A stretch of DNA of 64,000 nucleotides from an uncultured Clostridia bacterium. GTDB lineage: Bacteria; Bacillota; Clostridia; Lachnospirales; CAG-274. How positions within the stretch are numbered: position 1 is the stretch's first letter; the number at the start of each line of letters is the position of its first letter. The notes under the pieces were generated by a model. The model ran no database searches and had not been told where the DNA came from. It was given only the letters and a program-made list of their open reading frames with translations. Shown here piece by piece: positions 44,701 through 53,388 of this stretch. The stretch is from the NCBI GenBank assembly GCA_947632615.1, contig CANRPW010000005.1:1-64000 (forward strand), in the 5' to 3' direction. A program made the position numbers and the translations under genes.

Positions 44701-45286
44701 AGTCAACGATCTTAGCAAGGTCGTCATAGTCAAGAAGTTCGATCTTCTGAATTTCATGAGATGTTCTGAAGCCATCGAAGAAATGAAGGAAAGGAACCTT
44801 TCCCTTAATAGCTGAAAGATGAGCTACTGCTCCAAGATCCATAACCTGCTGAACGCTTGATGAAGCAAGCATAGCAAAACCTGTAGCACGGCATGCCATA
44901 ACGTCGGAGTGGTCACCGAAGATATTAAGTGCATGAGAAGCTACGCATCTTGCTGAAACGTGGATTACGCAGGGAAGAAGCTCACCGGCGATCTTATACA
45001 TATCAGGGATCATGAGAAGAAGACCCTGTGAAGCTGTATAGGTAGTTGTAAGAGCACCTGTGGAAAGTGAACCGTGAACAGCGCCTGCTGCGCCTGCTTC
45101 TGACTGCATTTCCACAACCTTAACAGTCTGACCGAAAAGATTCTTCTTACCTCTGGCAGCATCCTCGTCTACGTGCTCAGCCATAGGTGATGAAGGAGTA
45201 ATAGGAAAGATACCGGCAACTTCCGTAAAAGCATACGAAATTTCGGCAGCAGCCTGGTTACCGTCCATTGTTTGCATTCTAGGCAT
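41783..45286 (-). CDS. nifJ: Pyruvate:ferredoxin (flavodoxin) oxidoreductase
   Basis: 1167-residue single-chain enzyme that oxidises pyruvate to acetyl-CoA and CO2 and reduces ferredoxin, the central catabolic step of many anaerobes. Order: pyruvate-binding domain I (TPSSPMAEHVDE near 31), gamma-type domain (from about 415), two 4Fe-4S motifs (CIQCNQCSYVCP near 690 and CSGCGNCADICP near 745), and the TPP-binding domain with GACAGCGETPY and GDGWAYDIGYGGLDH. AGGGGG site before the ATG. Its own promoter and terminator make it monocistronic. Codon usage looks more biased than in its neighbours, as expected for high expression. Confidence 0.97.
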   Translation of the reverse strand: MPRMQTMDGNQAAAEISYAFTEVAGIFPITPSSPMAEHVDEDAARGKKNLFGQTVKVVEMQSEAGAAGAVHGSLSTGALTTTYTASQGLLLMIPDMYKIAGELLPCVIHVSARCVASHALNIFGDHSDVMACRATGFAMLASSSVQQVMDLGAVAHLSAIKGKVPFLHFFDGFRTSHEIQKIELLDYDDLAKIVDWDAVKAFKDHALNPEHPVTRGTAQNPDIFFQAREACNPYYDNVPAIVEEYMAEISKLTGRDYQLYNYYGAPDAEKVIVAMGSVCDCIEETIDYLTAKGEKVGLVNVHLYRPFVADKFIAAIPKTAKKIAVLDRTKEPGAQGEPLYLDVCTAFFQKGDTREIVGGRYGLGSKDTTPAHIISVYENLDADKPKNPFTIAIKDDVTNLSLDAGPEVDVTGEHTTSCKFWGLGSDGTVGANKNSIKIIGDHTDMYAQAYFSYDSKKSGGITVSHLRFGKDPIRSPYLVTTADFVACHQQSYLTKYDVVSDIKEGGSFLLNTIWSEDELDANLPADVKRALAKKNINFYIIDAVDIGKELGLGSKFNAVLQAAFFKIANIIPIDDAVDFMKQAIKKTYGRKGDAIVNMNYQAVDAGIAKVKKVEVPASWANAADDEAAAVAERPAFIKNIVDPMNAQKGDLLPVSAFAGIEDGSFEPGTAAYEKRGIAIDVPVWDIDKCIQCNQCSYVCPHAAIRPFLLTDEEVAAAPSPIAVKDAVGAKGLKFKIQVDVLDCSGCGNCADICPAKESALSMAPIDSQHGEIPVWDYLAALPTKKNPMNKNTVKGSQFEKPLFEFSGACAGCGETPYAKLITQLYGDRMYIANATGCSSIWGGSAPSTPYTTNDKGQGPAWCNSLFEDNAEFGLGMYTSVKQQRELVKMKAEALMEANVSDAVKAACAAWIDSMNDGEASKATSAALVEALGTVSGDAKAIADEILAAKDHLVKKSQWIFGGDGWAYDIGYGGLDHVLASGEDVNVFVFDTEVYSNTGGQASKSTPRSAIAKFAASGKKIRKKDLGMMAMSYGYVYVAQVNMGYDKNQLIKAIVEAESYKGPSLIIGYAPCINHGIKMNFSQKEAKRAVECGYWQNYRYNPALEAEGKNPFSLDSKEPTESFQDFIKSEVRYNSLARQFPDTAAELFEQCEADAKRRLGKYKELAAK

Positions 45287-45410
45287 TTTTAAAGTCCCCC
45301 TTATTTTTTTATTTGGCTTTCGCCATTGATTTGGCTATTATGCCATTAGTGAGATATATTGTTTATTCCCACACGCAAAAAGAGCGCAAGAATAAAATAC
45401 CCTTAAAATA

Positions 45411-45438
45411 ATTATAACACAATATTTAAAATAGTAAA
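45411..45438 (-). promoter_or_regulatory. Putative promoter of nifJ
   Basis: Minus-strand TTTACT (45433-45438), 16-base spacer, consensus TATAAT (45411-45416). This leaves a leader of about 120 bases before nifJ. Confidence 0.5.
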
Positions 45439-45671
45439 TAAAAACTTCAAATTTTTTTCAAAAAAATTAAAATTTTACTGTATAAAGCTCTAATTCCAAC
45501 CAAAGTGCTAAGGTTATTTTGTTAAAAATCAACAAAAATCAGGCTCTGTTTTTGTATATCAAATATAAAGCATGATTTTCAGGCAAAGCCTATTATATAT
45601 CCGCCGAAACAAAAAATCAATCGGTAAATATATCAATATAAGCATAAGGCTTGTCCCGACAAAAATACTCT

Positions 45672-45708
45672 CCGCCCTAAGGGACGTAAGCCGTAAATTC
45701 AGGGCGGA
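45672..45708 (-). terminator. Weak hairpin after spoIIID
   Basis: CCGCCCT/AGGGCGG arms with a 22-base loop; on the minus strand a short T-run follows after several bases. A possible but poor terminator. Confidence 0.35.
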
Positions 45709-45719
45709 TAATATAAAAT

Positions 45720-46001
45720 TTATAATTTTTTACGTATAGGCGCACTGCCGGGCAGGGCGTGGAGATATTTGGCTTTGGTCGCCATGCCTCCCCTTATGTG
45801 GCGCTCGGATTTGTTTATTTCAAGAACCTTTCTCGCCTCTTTAGCAAGGGCAGGGTCTATTTTTTGCAATCTTTCGGTAATATCCTTATGAACGGTGCTT
45901 TTGGATATGCCAAACCTTTTGGCAGTCTCTCTCACTGTGGCATTGCTTCGCACAATATACCTTGCGACCTCCTCCGCTCGTCTTTCAATATATTCCTTCA
46001 C
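45720..46001 (-). CDS. spoIIID: Mother-cell sporulation regulator SpoIIID
   Basis: 93-residue DNA-binding protein that adjusts SigE- and SigK-dependent genes in the mother cell during sporulation. The helix-turn-helix TVRETAKRFGISKSTVHKD (about 22-40) and the basic C-terminal stretch are as in Bacillus. The start is GTG at 46001, seven bases after GGAGG. Together with sigG it shows endospore genetics in this organism. Confidence 0.94.
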   Translation of the reverse strand: MKEYIERRAEEVARYIVRSNATVRETAKRFGISKSTVHKDITERLQKIDPALAKEARKVLEINKSERHIRGGMATKAKYLHALPGSAPIRKKL

Positions 46002-46055
46002 TACTTATCCTCCATATAAATAAGCCTAACTATTTATATGAAGTAAAAATTGCTA

Positions 46056-47102
46056 TTATGAAAAAATTTCCGAAGGGTCAGCCCATATTTCAAGCCCCGA
46101 CTCTGCCGCCTCTATCATTTTAAGGGCAGTGAAGCTGTCGGTGAGGGCATCCTTTACGCTGTAAATTTCCTCACCCGTTTTTATATATTTTTTCATACCC
46201 ATAAGCATTTTGGCAATAGCTGTTTCGTCCTCGGGCATAAGGGCAGAAAACTCATTTTTGTAAAGCTCTCTGCCCTTAAAGCATATGCTGCTTACGCCGC
46301 CATTTTCCTCGGTTATCTCAAGGCTGTCACGGTGGGGCAAAAAGTCCCTGTCAAGGTAAATATATGTACGGTTGGTACATTCGCCCTTTACCCCCTGTAT
46401 GTTTATATATCTGTCTCTTATAAAAGAACGGTATTGCACGGAACAAAAGTCATAAAAGCCGCATTTTTTGCCATAATCAAGAGTGAGCCTTGTTCTGCCC
46501 TTATCTGCCGTTCTTCCGTCATAAAATTTCTCATAGCGGCTCATGGTCTCCACTACGGGAAAAATATGCTCCCTGCCGTATATCTTAAAAGGTTCTTGAT
46601 TTATTCTGAGAACTTTTCGTATAATACTTACCCCATGGTAGTCGTGTATTGCGCTAAGGGTAATATTGTAAGGCTCTCCCATAATGTTTTCCCCAAGCAG
46701 GGCAAGCATAGCCGAATAAGTGGGGTAGAGATGATATTGCTCTGCCGTCTGAATAAGCGCCCCGTCCTTATGAAGCTGCCATATATGCCTTATTTCATCA
46801 ACGCTCGACCCCAAAGGCGTTTCGCACAAAACGGGAATACCCCTGTCAAGCCATTCCTCCGCCACCTTGAATATATCGCCCTTACTTACTGCAATAACGG
46901 CAAAATCAGGCTTGCAGGCAATACACTCCTCAATAGATGTAGTAGTATGCGCCCCTGTTTCTTTAAATACCTTATCTGCCTTTTCACGGCTGCGGCAATA
47001 CAGGGCGCAAAGCTCAAAGTCTTCAGGCAAGGCGGCGGCTATACGCGCATAAAACATAGCCCTCCAGCCCGAGCCAATAACTATATATCTTATTTTACTC
47101 AT
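46056..47102 (-). CDS. Gfo/Idh/MocA family oxidoreductase
   Basis: 348-residue NAD(P)-dependent dehydrogenase-fold protein. Rossmann motif IVIGSGWRAMFY near the N-terminus replaces the usual GxGxxG; the catalytic EKP block is CETPLG (about residue 93), so the Lys is missing. The C-terminal sheet domain follows. Substrate, probably a sugar or inositol derivative, unknown; the lost Lys raises doubt about classical activity. It overlaps the transporter gene by 4 bases. Confidence 0.82.
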   Translation of the reverse strand: MSKIRYIVIGSGWRAMFYARIAAALPEDFELCALYCRSREKADKVFKETGAHTTTSIEECIACKPDFAVIAVSKGDIFKVAEEWLDRGIPVLCETPLGSSVDEIRHIWQLHKDGALIQTAEQYHLYPTYSAMLALLGENIMGEPYNITLSAIHDYHGVSIIRKVLRINQEPFKIYGREHIFPVVETMSRYEKFYDGRTADKGRTRLTLDYGKKCGFYDFCSVQYRSFIRDRYINIQGVKGECTNRTYIYLDRDFLPHRDSLEITEENGGVSSICFKGRELYKNEFSALMPEDETAIAKMLMGMKKYIKTGEEIYSVKDALTDSFTALKMIEAAESGLEIWADPSEIFS

Positions 47103-48031
47103 AAAAACCTCCCCATAAAGCTCACCAGAATAGGTATAGTCACCACAGAAAGAGCCGTTGTTACAACAATATTTTTAATAATAATTTCAGGCTCTGCCTT
47201 GCAGTCGTTTGCCACCATAAGCACCAGCGCCGCCACAGGCATACCGTTACTCACGGTGATAATTCCCGTATACATAGGCGGCACATTAAGCAGTCTGCAT
47301 ACCCCAAATGAAATAACAGGCAGTATGATAAGCCTGATTAAAGAGAATTTATAGCTGTTTATATCCGTAAGAGACTTTTTAAGAGGATAAAGCGCCAAGG
47401 TAGACCCAAGCACAAGCATAGACAGGGGCGAGGTGGTGTTGCCCACCATATAGATAGTTTCATAAACGATCCCCTGAGACCTTATTCCCGACACATAAAT
47501 TATAAATGCCAAGACTGTCATCACAAGCCCGGGGGTAAAAAGCTTCTTAAAGGTAAGCCCCTCTCCCTTTTCCCCTGAAAGCAGAGAAAATCGCCCTACG
47601 GCATAGGTGTATATGTATATGTTGAAGGCAAAATTTATCATAGAAGCATAAAACACAGCCTCCGTGCCAAAAAGCATCTGAAATACGGGATATCCCATAA
47701 AGGCATTGTTTGAGAAAACAAGCATACACTCATATATGGGTCGGCTGTCTTTAGGAAAGCGGAACAAAAACGCCATCAGCCGCCCGAAAAATATAAAGGC
47801 AGTGTACATAATAAAGCCCGCTCCCACAAGCAGCACAACGCTGCCCCTATTTTCAGCCGAAGAGCTAAGCGCAGCCGACACCACAAGCAAGGGCGCCGTC
47901 ACCTTTGCCACCAACCCCGAAAGCTTCTTGCCCGTATGCTCGTCAAGTATGCCCACCTTGTTGAGTACAAAGCCCAATATAAGTATGGAAAACAGCTTTA
48001 CCATTATTCCCAAAACAACTCCGCCGCTCAT
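47099..48031 (-). CDS. AEC family transporter
   Basis: 310-residue auxin-efflux-carrier-type permease with about ten membrane helices in two inverted repeats. Family members move organic acids or related anions; the substrate here is not known. It lies between two Gfo/Idh/MocA dehydrogenase genes with 4-base overlaps on both sides, so the three are translated together and probably handle one compound. Confidence 0.85.
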   Translation of the reverse strand: MSGGVVLGIMVKLFSILILGFVLNKVGILDEHTGKKLSGLVAKVTAPLLVVSAALSSSAENRGSVVLLVGAGFIMYTAFIFFGRLMAFLFRFPKDSRPIYECMLVFSNNAFMGYPVFQMLFGTEAVFYASMINFAFNIYIYTYAVGRFSLLSGEKGEGLTFKKLFTPGLVMTVLAFIIYVSGIRSQGIVYETIYMVGNTTSPLSMLVLGSTLALYPLKKSLTDINSYKFSLIRLIILPVISFGVCRLLNVPPMYTGIITVSNGMPVAALVLMVANDCKAEPEIIIKNIVVTTALSVVTIPILVSFMGRFL

Positions 48032-49140
48032 TTAACTTCCTCCTGTTTTGCCCTCTCCAAAAGAAGCTCGTCATAAAGCTTGCCGTCTATAGGCAAACTG
48101 ACCCTCTTGCCAAGCCAAGCCGACATATATGCTCCATTGGTGAGCATAAGTGTATTAAGTCCGTCAATGCCCCCTGCTATAAGCTCCTTGTCATACAAAA
48201 CGGCATCTCTGAAATTTTCAAGCATTTCAATATAAGGCTCTTTAGCCTCCTCACAGACGATTTTTTCCCTTTTGATCTCTATTCCCTCACGGCTGAAGGT
48301 CGGGGCAGTTTTGCCGTATTCCCCTGAGTCTGCGTGGTTCTCCACTGTTATAACATCTCCCGACAAGGTTATTTTGCCCTTTGAGCCTGTTACGGCAAGC
48401 TCCTCCTTTACGGGCGCTTCTCCCGTTGTCAATATAAATATGCCGCTTACGTTGTTTTTATAGTCCATAACGATCGTCACTTCATCGTCCACCGTAAAAT
48501 CGTTGTATTTGCCAAACTTCACATCTGCAAATATGCTTTCGGGCATACCGAAAAGCCACTGCCAATAGTCTAATATGTGCTGACCCTGATTTATAAGAGC
48601 GCCGCCGCCCTCCCCCGTCCAGCTGCTGCGCCAGCTGCCCGAGTCGTGGTAAGCCTTTGTTCTGAAGTAAATGGTATTTTCAAGTATTATCCTCTTAACA
48701 TCACCTATTCTGCCGCTTAAAAGGAGCTCCTTGAGTTTTTTAAGCACGGGATAAGTCCTGTTGTGAAACATCATACCGTATTTTTTGCCGGAAGCCCGGG
48801 CAGCCTTTAGCATTTTTTCAGCATCCGTCACGCTTATGCCCGCAGGCTTGTCGCACATAACGTGCTTGCCCGCTTCAAAAGCCTTAATGGCTATCTCAGG
48901 ATGCGCCCTGTGAGGCGTAACGATGAGCACGGCATCAAACAGAGCCCCATTTTCAAAAAGCTCATCAACGCTTGCAAACGCCTTGCACTTTGTATTTTCG
49001 GCTATCCAATTTCTGTTGGCTTCACTTCTTGCCACGGCTGCGGCAAGCTCAAGCCCCTCTATGCCCTTCTCCAGCATTTCGGCATATCTTTTGCCCATTG
49101 TGCCAACACCGATAAGAGCTAATCTTACACTGTTTTTCAT
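48028..49140 (-). CDS. Gfo/Idh/MocA family oxidoreductase
   Basis: 370-residue dehydrogenase. N-terminal Rossmann motif ALIGVGTMGKRYAEM, the canonical catalytic CDKPAG (about residues 95-100), and the C-terminal domain with WTGEGGGALINQGQHILDYW, the histidine block near 195. ATG 49140 follows AAGGAAAGGGG; an in-frame extension to 49221 has no site and overlaps the promoter. It probably oxidises a sugar-like substrate handled with the AEC transporter and second dehydrogenase. Confidence 0.88.
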   Translation of the reverse strand: MKNSVRLALIGVGTMGKRYAEMLEKGIEGLELAAAVARSEANRNWIAENTKCKAFASVDELFENGALFDAVLIVTPHRAHPEIAIKAFEAGKHVMCDKPAGISVTDAEKMLKAARASGKKYGMMFHNRTYPVLKKLKELLLSGRIGDVKRIILENTIYFRTKAYHDSGSWRSSWTGEGGGALINQGQHILDYWQWLFGMPESIFADVKFGKYNDFTVDDEVTIVMDYKNNVSGIFILTTGEAPVKEELAVTGSKGKITLSGDVITVENHADSGEYGKTAPTFSREGIEIKREKIVCEEAKEPYIEMLENFRDAVLYDKELIAGGIDGLNTLMLTNGAYMSAWLGKRVSLPIDGKLYDELLLERAKQEEVK

Positions 49141-49182
49141 ATAAAAAACCCCTTTCCTTATAAGTCCCCCACCGTTTTTTAT

Positions 49183-49211
49183 ATTATAACACATTATATT
49201 ACCCACTTCAA
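49183..49211 (-). promoter_or_regulatory. Sigma-A promoter of the dehydrogenase-AEC operon
   Basis: Minus-strand TTGAAG (49206-49211), 17-base spacer, TATAAT (49183-49188). Confidence 0.8.
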
Positions 49212-49224
49212 CAAAATGCAATTA

Positions 49225-49253
49225 TTGACGAAAAAGGCAATAAAATATATAAT
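49225..49253 (+). promoter_or_regulatory. Sigma-A promoter of the FAH-comEC unit
   Basis: TTGACG (49225-49230), 17-base spacer, TATAAT (49248-49253), 30 bases before the start codon. It is back to back with the divergent promoter of the dehydrogenase operon. Confidence 0.8.
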
Positions 49254-49283
49254 TAAATAAATATTACCAAAAAGGAGTAAAAG

Positions 49284-50153
49284 ATGAAGCTTATAACCTA
49301 TAAATATAAAAATAAAGAAGCCATCGGCGCACTTTCTGCCGACGGAAAATATGTATATACCATATCAGAAAGTAAGTCTATGAATGACTTTGTTTCCACA
49401 ACATCACAAGCCGACATAAAAAGGCTTGAAAAGGAGCTTTTCACCTCGGATAATGTCATAAGCTATGACGAGGTAACAAAGTGTTCTCCCATACCCACCC
49501 CAAAGCAGGACATAATCTGTCTTGGCGTAAATTATATGGCACACGCCGAAGAATCAGCCAGATATAAAAAGGAGCTTTTTGACGGAAAGCGTGAATATGC
49601 CGTTTATTTTTCAAAAAGAGTGAACGAGGCTGTCCCCGACGGCGGAGTAATTCACCTCAACGACAAAATAACAAACAGTCTTGACTATGAGGCAGAGCTT
49701 GCCGTAATTTTAGGTAAGGATGCAAGAAATGTAAAGGCAGAGGATGCGGAAGACTACATTTTCGGCTACACCATACTAAACGACATAAGCGCAAGAGACA
49801 TACAAACACGCCATAAGCAGTGGTATATGGGAAAGAGCCTTGCAGACTTCTGCCCCATGGGCCCTTGGATAGTCACCAAAAACGAGCTTGGCAAAGCCCC
49901 GGTTCTTAAAATTACCTCAAAGGTAAACGGAGAGCTAAGACAAAACAGCTCTACCGACCTTATTATATTTAAACCCGACTATGTAATAGAGGAGCTTTCA
50001 AGCTACACCACTCTTAAGGCAGGCACAATAATATCAATGGGCACTCCCTCGGGTGTAGGCATGGGCTTTACACCGCCAAAATTTTTAAAAAGCGGCGATG
50101 TGGTAGAATGTGAAATAGAAAAAATAGGCAAACTCAAAAATATAATTAAGTAA
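49284..50153 (+). CDS. Fumarylacetoacetate hydrolase family protein
   Basis: 289-residue FAH-fold enzyme. Core motifs: ICLGVNYMAHAEE (near 72), LDYEAELAVILGKDA with metal-binding acidic residues (near 133), YTILNDISARDIQ (near 160) and the C-terminal IISMGTPSGVGMG. Relatives hydrolyse, hydrate or decarboxylate 2-oxo and acylpyruvate compounds; the substrate is unknown. It diverges from the Gfo/Idh operon and may serve the same pathway. AAGGAG ribosome site. Confidence 0.88.
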   Translation: MKLITYKYKNKEAIGALSADGKYVYTISESKSMNDFVSTTSQADIKRLEKELFTSDNVISYDEVTKCSPIPTPKQDIICLGVNYMAHAEESARYKKELFDGKREYAVYFSKRVNEAVPDGGVIHLNDKITNSLDYEAELAVILGKDARNVKAEDAEDYIFGYTILNDISARDIQTRHKQWYMGKSLADFCPMGPWIVTKNELGKAPVLKITSKVNGELRQNSSTDLIIFKPDYVIEELSSYTTLKAGTIISMGTPSGVGMGFTPPKFLKSGDVVECEIEKIGKLKNIIK

Positions 50154-50167
50154 AACGGTGGTTTAAA

Positions 50168-52447
50168 ATGAAAAGACCTATGGTAATATTTTTGGCATTT
50201 CTCATATTCGGCATAATATGGGGCGGACTTAACTTAGACCCCGCTTGGTTTATAATAATATCCGCCTCAGCTCTTGCTGCGGGCATAATATTTTCCCTTT
50301 TCTTTAAAATGAAGGGGCTTGTTTTGCTGTCTGTATTTTTCATTCTCGGCTTTGTGCTGTCTTATTATAAGACTCACCCAATGAATTACATATGCGACGG
50401 CATAGCCGAGAGCAAAATAAACTGCACCTTTACAGGTGACGTAACGGACGTAAACCTTAAATACATAACAGTAAAAGCCGACGATTTTGGCGTATACGGC
50501 AAAACAGACCGCAAAGTAAAAATAATATGCTATACAAATGAGAGCTTTTCCATAGGCGACACACTGCAAATACACGGCAGGCTCAACACCCTGTCGCCAA
50601 AATACAATCCTTCCGACTTTGATGAAATGCAATACTACGGCTGCAAGGGCATACGCTATAAGGTGTTTGAGCCTAATATAAGCCTTATAAAACACAACAA
50701 CACATTTTTCTATTATATGTATAAGCTCAGAAAAAGCATAGAAAACTCGTTAGACTCTATGTACAATGCCGAAAATGCAGGCATACTAAAAGCAATGCTT
50801 TTAGGCAATAAGGAGTATCTCACAGACGATATAAAAACACTTTATAAAAACGCAGGTATTTACCATATACTTGCAATATCGGGCTTACACATATCTCTAA
50901 TAGCCGCTGCTCTTATGCTGATTTTCAGAAAACGCAGCCAAAGCATAATTATAATATGCCTGCTGTTTGCCTATAGCTTATTTACAGGTCTTAGTCCTTC
51001 CGCCGTAAGAGCCGCCCTTATGATGAGCATACTTATAATAGGCAGACTTTTAGGTCGGCGCTATGACATATTGTCGTCAATATGCTTTTCGGCGTTTATA
51101 CTGCTGATTTTTAATCCTATGTATATTAGCGACTGCAGCTTTTTATACTCCTACGGCTCCGTAATAGGCATAGCCCTATTTGCCAAACCATTTAGTGATC
51201 TGTTTAATAAAATACCCGGCAAATCACGTATAAAAACCTACATAGCGATATCTGTAGGCACAAGCCTTTCGGCAGTCATAATCACTAAAATAATGAATAT
51301 GTGGTTTTTCTACTCATTTACGGTGTACGACTGCATAACAAATCTATTTGTGATACCAACAGTATTTATAGCAATATTCTGCGGCGTATTTTCCATTTTG
51401 TTCTACGCCTTAGGCATAAAGCTATATCTCATATTTACATTCGGTGCAAACCTCGTGCTTTCGTATTATAAATTGATAGCAAGCATAGTATTAAAAATAC
51501 CCTTCGGCGTAATAACCACAGGCAAACCCACCTTCGCCTTTGCCGCACTTTACATAATGGCAATTATAGCCTTGGGTCTTGCACTTTACAATAAAAGAAA
51601 ATCTGTTGCCCTGCTTTCACTTGCTCTGTTTTCCTTAGGCATAATATTAAACACACTGCCAAAGCTGTCAACAGAAATAGCCTATCTCTACGTAGGTCAA
51701 GGTGATGGCGTTATAGCAAGAGCAGGCGGAAAGATATTTGCCGTTGACGGCGGCGGAACCAAGGAAGAAATCGAAGAAGCCGATGAGGGCACATACACAA
51801 TGCTTACATATCTTAACTACATAGGTGAAAACAAAATAGACTGTGCCTTTGTAAGCCACATAGACAACGATCACATGAAGGGCATATACGAGCTGATAGG
51901 TCAGACAGATATCGGTGAGATATATCTGCCCGCAGGCGACTACACCTCAGAGCTTTACACCGCATTTCTCGAAAAAGCAGAGAAATACAATGTCCCAATA
52001 ACATACTTATCAAAAGGTGACAAAATAGAGTTTAACAAAAATATGTATCTTGAATGTCTCTCCCCTTCTGAAAATGCAGATGCAGAGAACGTAAACGACA
52101 CAAGCATGGTAATAAAATTCTTTGACGGAAACAACTCCTTCCTTTTCACAGGCGATATTTCCGCCGAAACAGAAAAAGGACTTTTAAATGAAGATCTGAA
52201 AGCCGATGTACTCAAGGTAGCCCACCACGGTTCAAAATATTCATCATCAAAAGCCTTTCTCGCAGAGGTCTCTCCTTCGGTCGCCGTTATATCCTGCGGC
52301 AAAAATAACGTCTACGGCTTCCCCTCTGAAGAAACCGTTAATAACCTTGACTCTTTCAACATCCCCTACTATGTCACCTCAGAAACGGGTGCCGTAATAG
52401 TAAAATCAGCCAACAACAAAATAAAAGTACAACATGTCATAAAATAA
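50168..52447 (+). CDS. comEC: ComEC/Rec2 DNA uptake channel
   Basis: 759-residue membrane protein for passage of single-stranded DNA in natural transformation. An N-terminal membrane part and soluble OB-like segment (CTFTGDVTDVNLKYITVKA in parts) are followed by the competence domain (LAISGLHISLIAAAL near 237; LFTGLSPSAVRAALM near 272) with many helices, and a C-terminal MBL-fold nuclease-like domain (YVGQGDGVIARAG near 508, SHIDNDHMKG, FTGDISAETE). It lies 14 bases after the FAH gene. No other competence genes are in the window. Confidence 0.93.
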   Translation: MKRPMVIFLAFLIFGIIWGGLNLDPAWFIIISASALAAGIIFSLFFKMKGLVLLSVFFILGFVLSYYKTHPMNYICDGIAESKINCTFTGDVTDVNLKYITVKADDFGVYGKTDRKVKIICYTNESFSIGDTLQIHGRLNTLSPKYNPSDFDEMQYYGCKGIRYKVFEPNISLIKHNNTFFYYMYKLRKSIENSLDSMYNAENAGILKAMLLGNKEYLTDDIKTLYKNAGIYHILAISGLHISLIAAALMLIFRKRSQSIIIICLLFAYSLFTGLSPSAVRAALMMSILIIGRLLGRRYDILSSICFSAFILLIFNPMYISDCSFLYSYGSVIGIALFAKPFSDLFNKIPGKSRIKTYIAISVGTSLSAVIITKIMNMWFFYSFTVYDCITNLFVIPTVFIAIFCGVFSILFYALGIKLYLIFTFGANLVLSYYKLIASIVLKIPFGVITTGKPTFAFAALYIMAIIALGLALYNKRKSVALLSLALFSLGIILNTLPKLSTEIAYLYVGQGDGVIARAGGKIFAVDGGGTKEEIEEADEGTYTMLTYLNYIGENKIDCAFVSHIDNDHMKGIYELIGQTDIGEIYLPAGDYTSELYTAFLEKAEKYNVPITYLSKGDKIEFNKNMYLECLSPSENADAENVNDTSMVIKFFDGNNSFLFTGDISAETEKGLLNEDLKADVLKVAHHGSKYSSSKAFLAEVSPSVAVISCGKNNVYGFPSEETVNNLDSFNIPYYVTSETGAVIVKSANNKIKVQHVIK

Positions 52448-52448
52448 A

Positions 52449-52610
52449 AACCAAACCGACCAACCAGCAAGGGGCGAGGCGCGCGGGGAGCAAGCGAGGC
52501 AGAGCAAAGGGCGGCGTATGCCGCCCTTTGCTCTGCCTCGCTTGCTCCCCGCGCGCCTCGCCCCTGCGGCGTCGCCCAAAATAATCGATTTTCAATCGAT
52601 TTTTTGGGCG
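52449..52610. repeat. Large hairpin element H
   Basis: Reverse-oriented tail (52449-52469; reverse complement contains GCTGGTTGGTCGGTT), a perfect 46-bp core (52470-52515/52520-52565, loop GTAT), linker GCGGCGT and a second hairpin (52573-52590/52594-52610, one bulged T). It lies between converging comEC and thiF-like genes. Confidence 0.9.
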
Positions 52611-52618
52611 TGCGCAAA

Positions 52619-53368
52619 TTATTTTTCGCTGCAAACCTTGCATCCGCTAACGGAATTAGGTAACCTGACCGTCCTGAAGGTCTGCTTTAAGCCATCATAA
52701 GTAAGCAGTCTGCCTGTAAGAAGCTCCCCTATTCCGGCAATATACTTTATAGCCTCCATAGCCTGAAGACAACCAATAACCCCCGGGGCAGCCCCAATAA
52801 CACCAATGGGCTTAGGCTCGCCCTCTTCTTCGGGTACATCTCCGAAAATACATCTATAGCAAGGTCCTTCACCGGGCACATAGGTCATAAGCTGACCCTT
52901 AAAGCCCAATATGCCGCCATGACAAAAAGCCTTGCCGCCTCTTACACAGCCATCATTGATCATAAACTTAGATGAAAAATTGTCGGTAGCATCAATTACA
53001 AAATCATAGCCTGCTATAAGCTCGCCTATATTATTTTCATCAACTGTCATTTCGTATATATCCACCTGCACATCGGGATTAAATTCATTCAGCTTCTCCT
53101 TTGCAGAAACCACCTTATGCTTGTCTATATCCCTTGTCATATGGAGGATCTGCCTGTTAAGGTTGGTAAGCTCGACCTTGTCACGGTCGACAATGCCTAT
53201 TCTGCCGACCCCCGCAGCGGCAAGATAATATGCCGCAGGAGAACCCAACCCCCCTGCGCCTATTATAAGCACACTGCCTGCAAGAAGGCGCTTCTGTCCT
53301 TCCTCGCCTAATTCATCAAGTATAATTTGTCTTGTATATCTTTTTTTCTGAATATCGCTAAGTTCCAT
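52619..53368 (-). CDS. thiF: ThiF/MoeB/HesA family adenylyltransferase
   Basis: 249-residue E1-like enzyme that adenylates the C-terminal Gly-Gly of a small sulfur carrier (ThiS or MoaD). ATP-binding GAGGLGSPAAYYL is near residue 37, the DATDNF block near 127, and the zinc cysteines in CYRC (near 168) and CKVC at the end. No rhodanese domain is attached. As thiS here lacks a linked thiF and no moa genes are in view, service to ThiS is the best guess, with MoeB as alternative. It lies 20 bases after but, probably in the same transcript. Confidence 0.82.
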   Translation of the reverse strand: MELSDIQKKRYTRQIILDELGEEGQKRLLAGSVLIIGAGGLGSPAAYYLAAAGVGRIGIVDRDKVELTNLNRQILHMTRDIDKHKVVSAKEKLNEFNPDVQVDIYEMTVDENNIGELIAGYDFVIDATDNFSSKFMINDGCVRGGKAFCHGGILGFKGQLMTYVPGEGPCYRCIFGDVPEEEGEPKPIGVIGAAPGVIGCLQAMEAIKYIAGIGELLTGRLLTYDGLKQTFRTVRLPNSVSGCKVCSEK

Positions 53369-53388
53369 AACAGCCTCCCAAAAATGTA

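Larger units (their letters stand above)
45287..45719. other. 433-base AT-rich spacer: nifJ promoter region and 3' end of spoIIID
   Basis: No gene is seen. It contains the putative nifJ promoter (45411-45438), a Rex-like inverted repeat TTGTTAAAAATCAACAA (45519-45535) and a weak hairpin after spoIIID (45672-45708). Confidence 0.6.
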
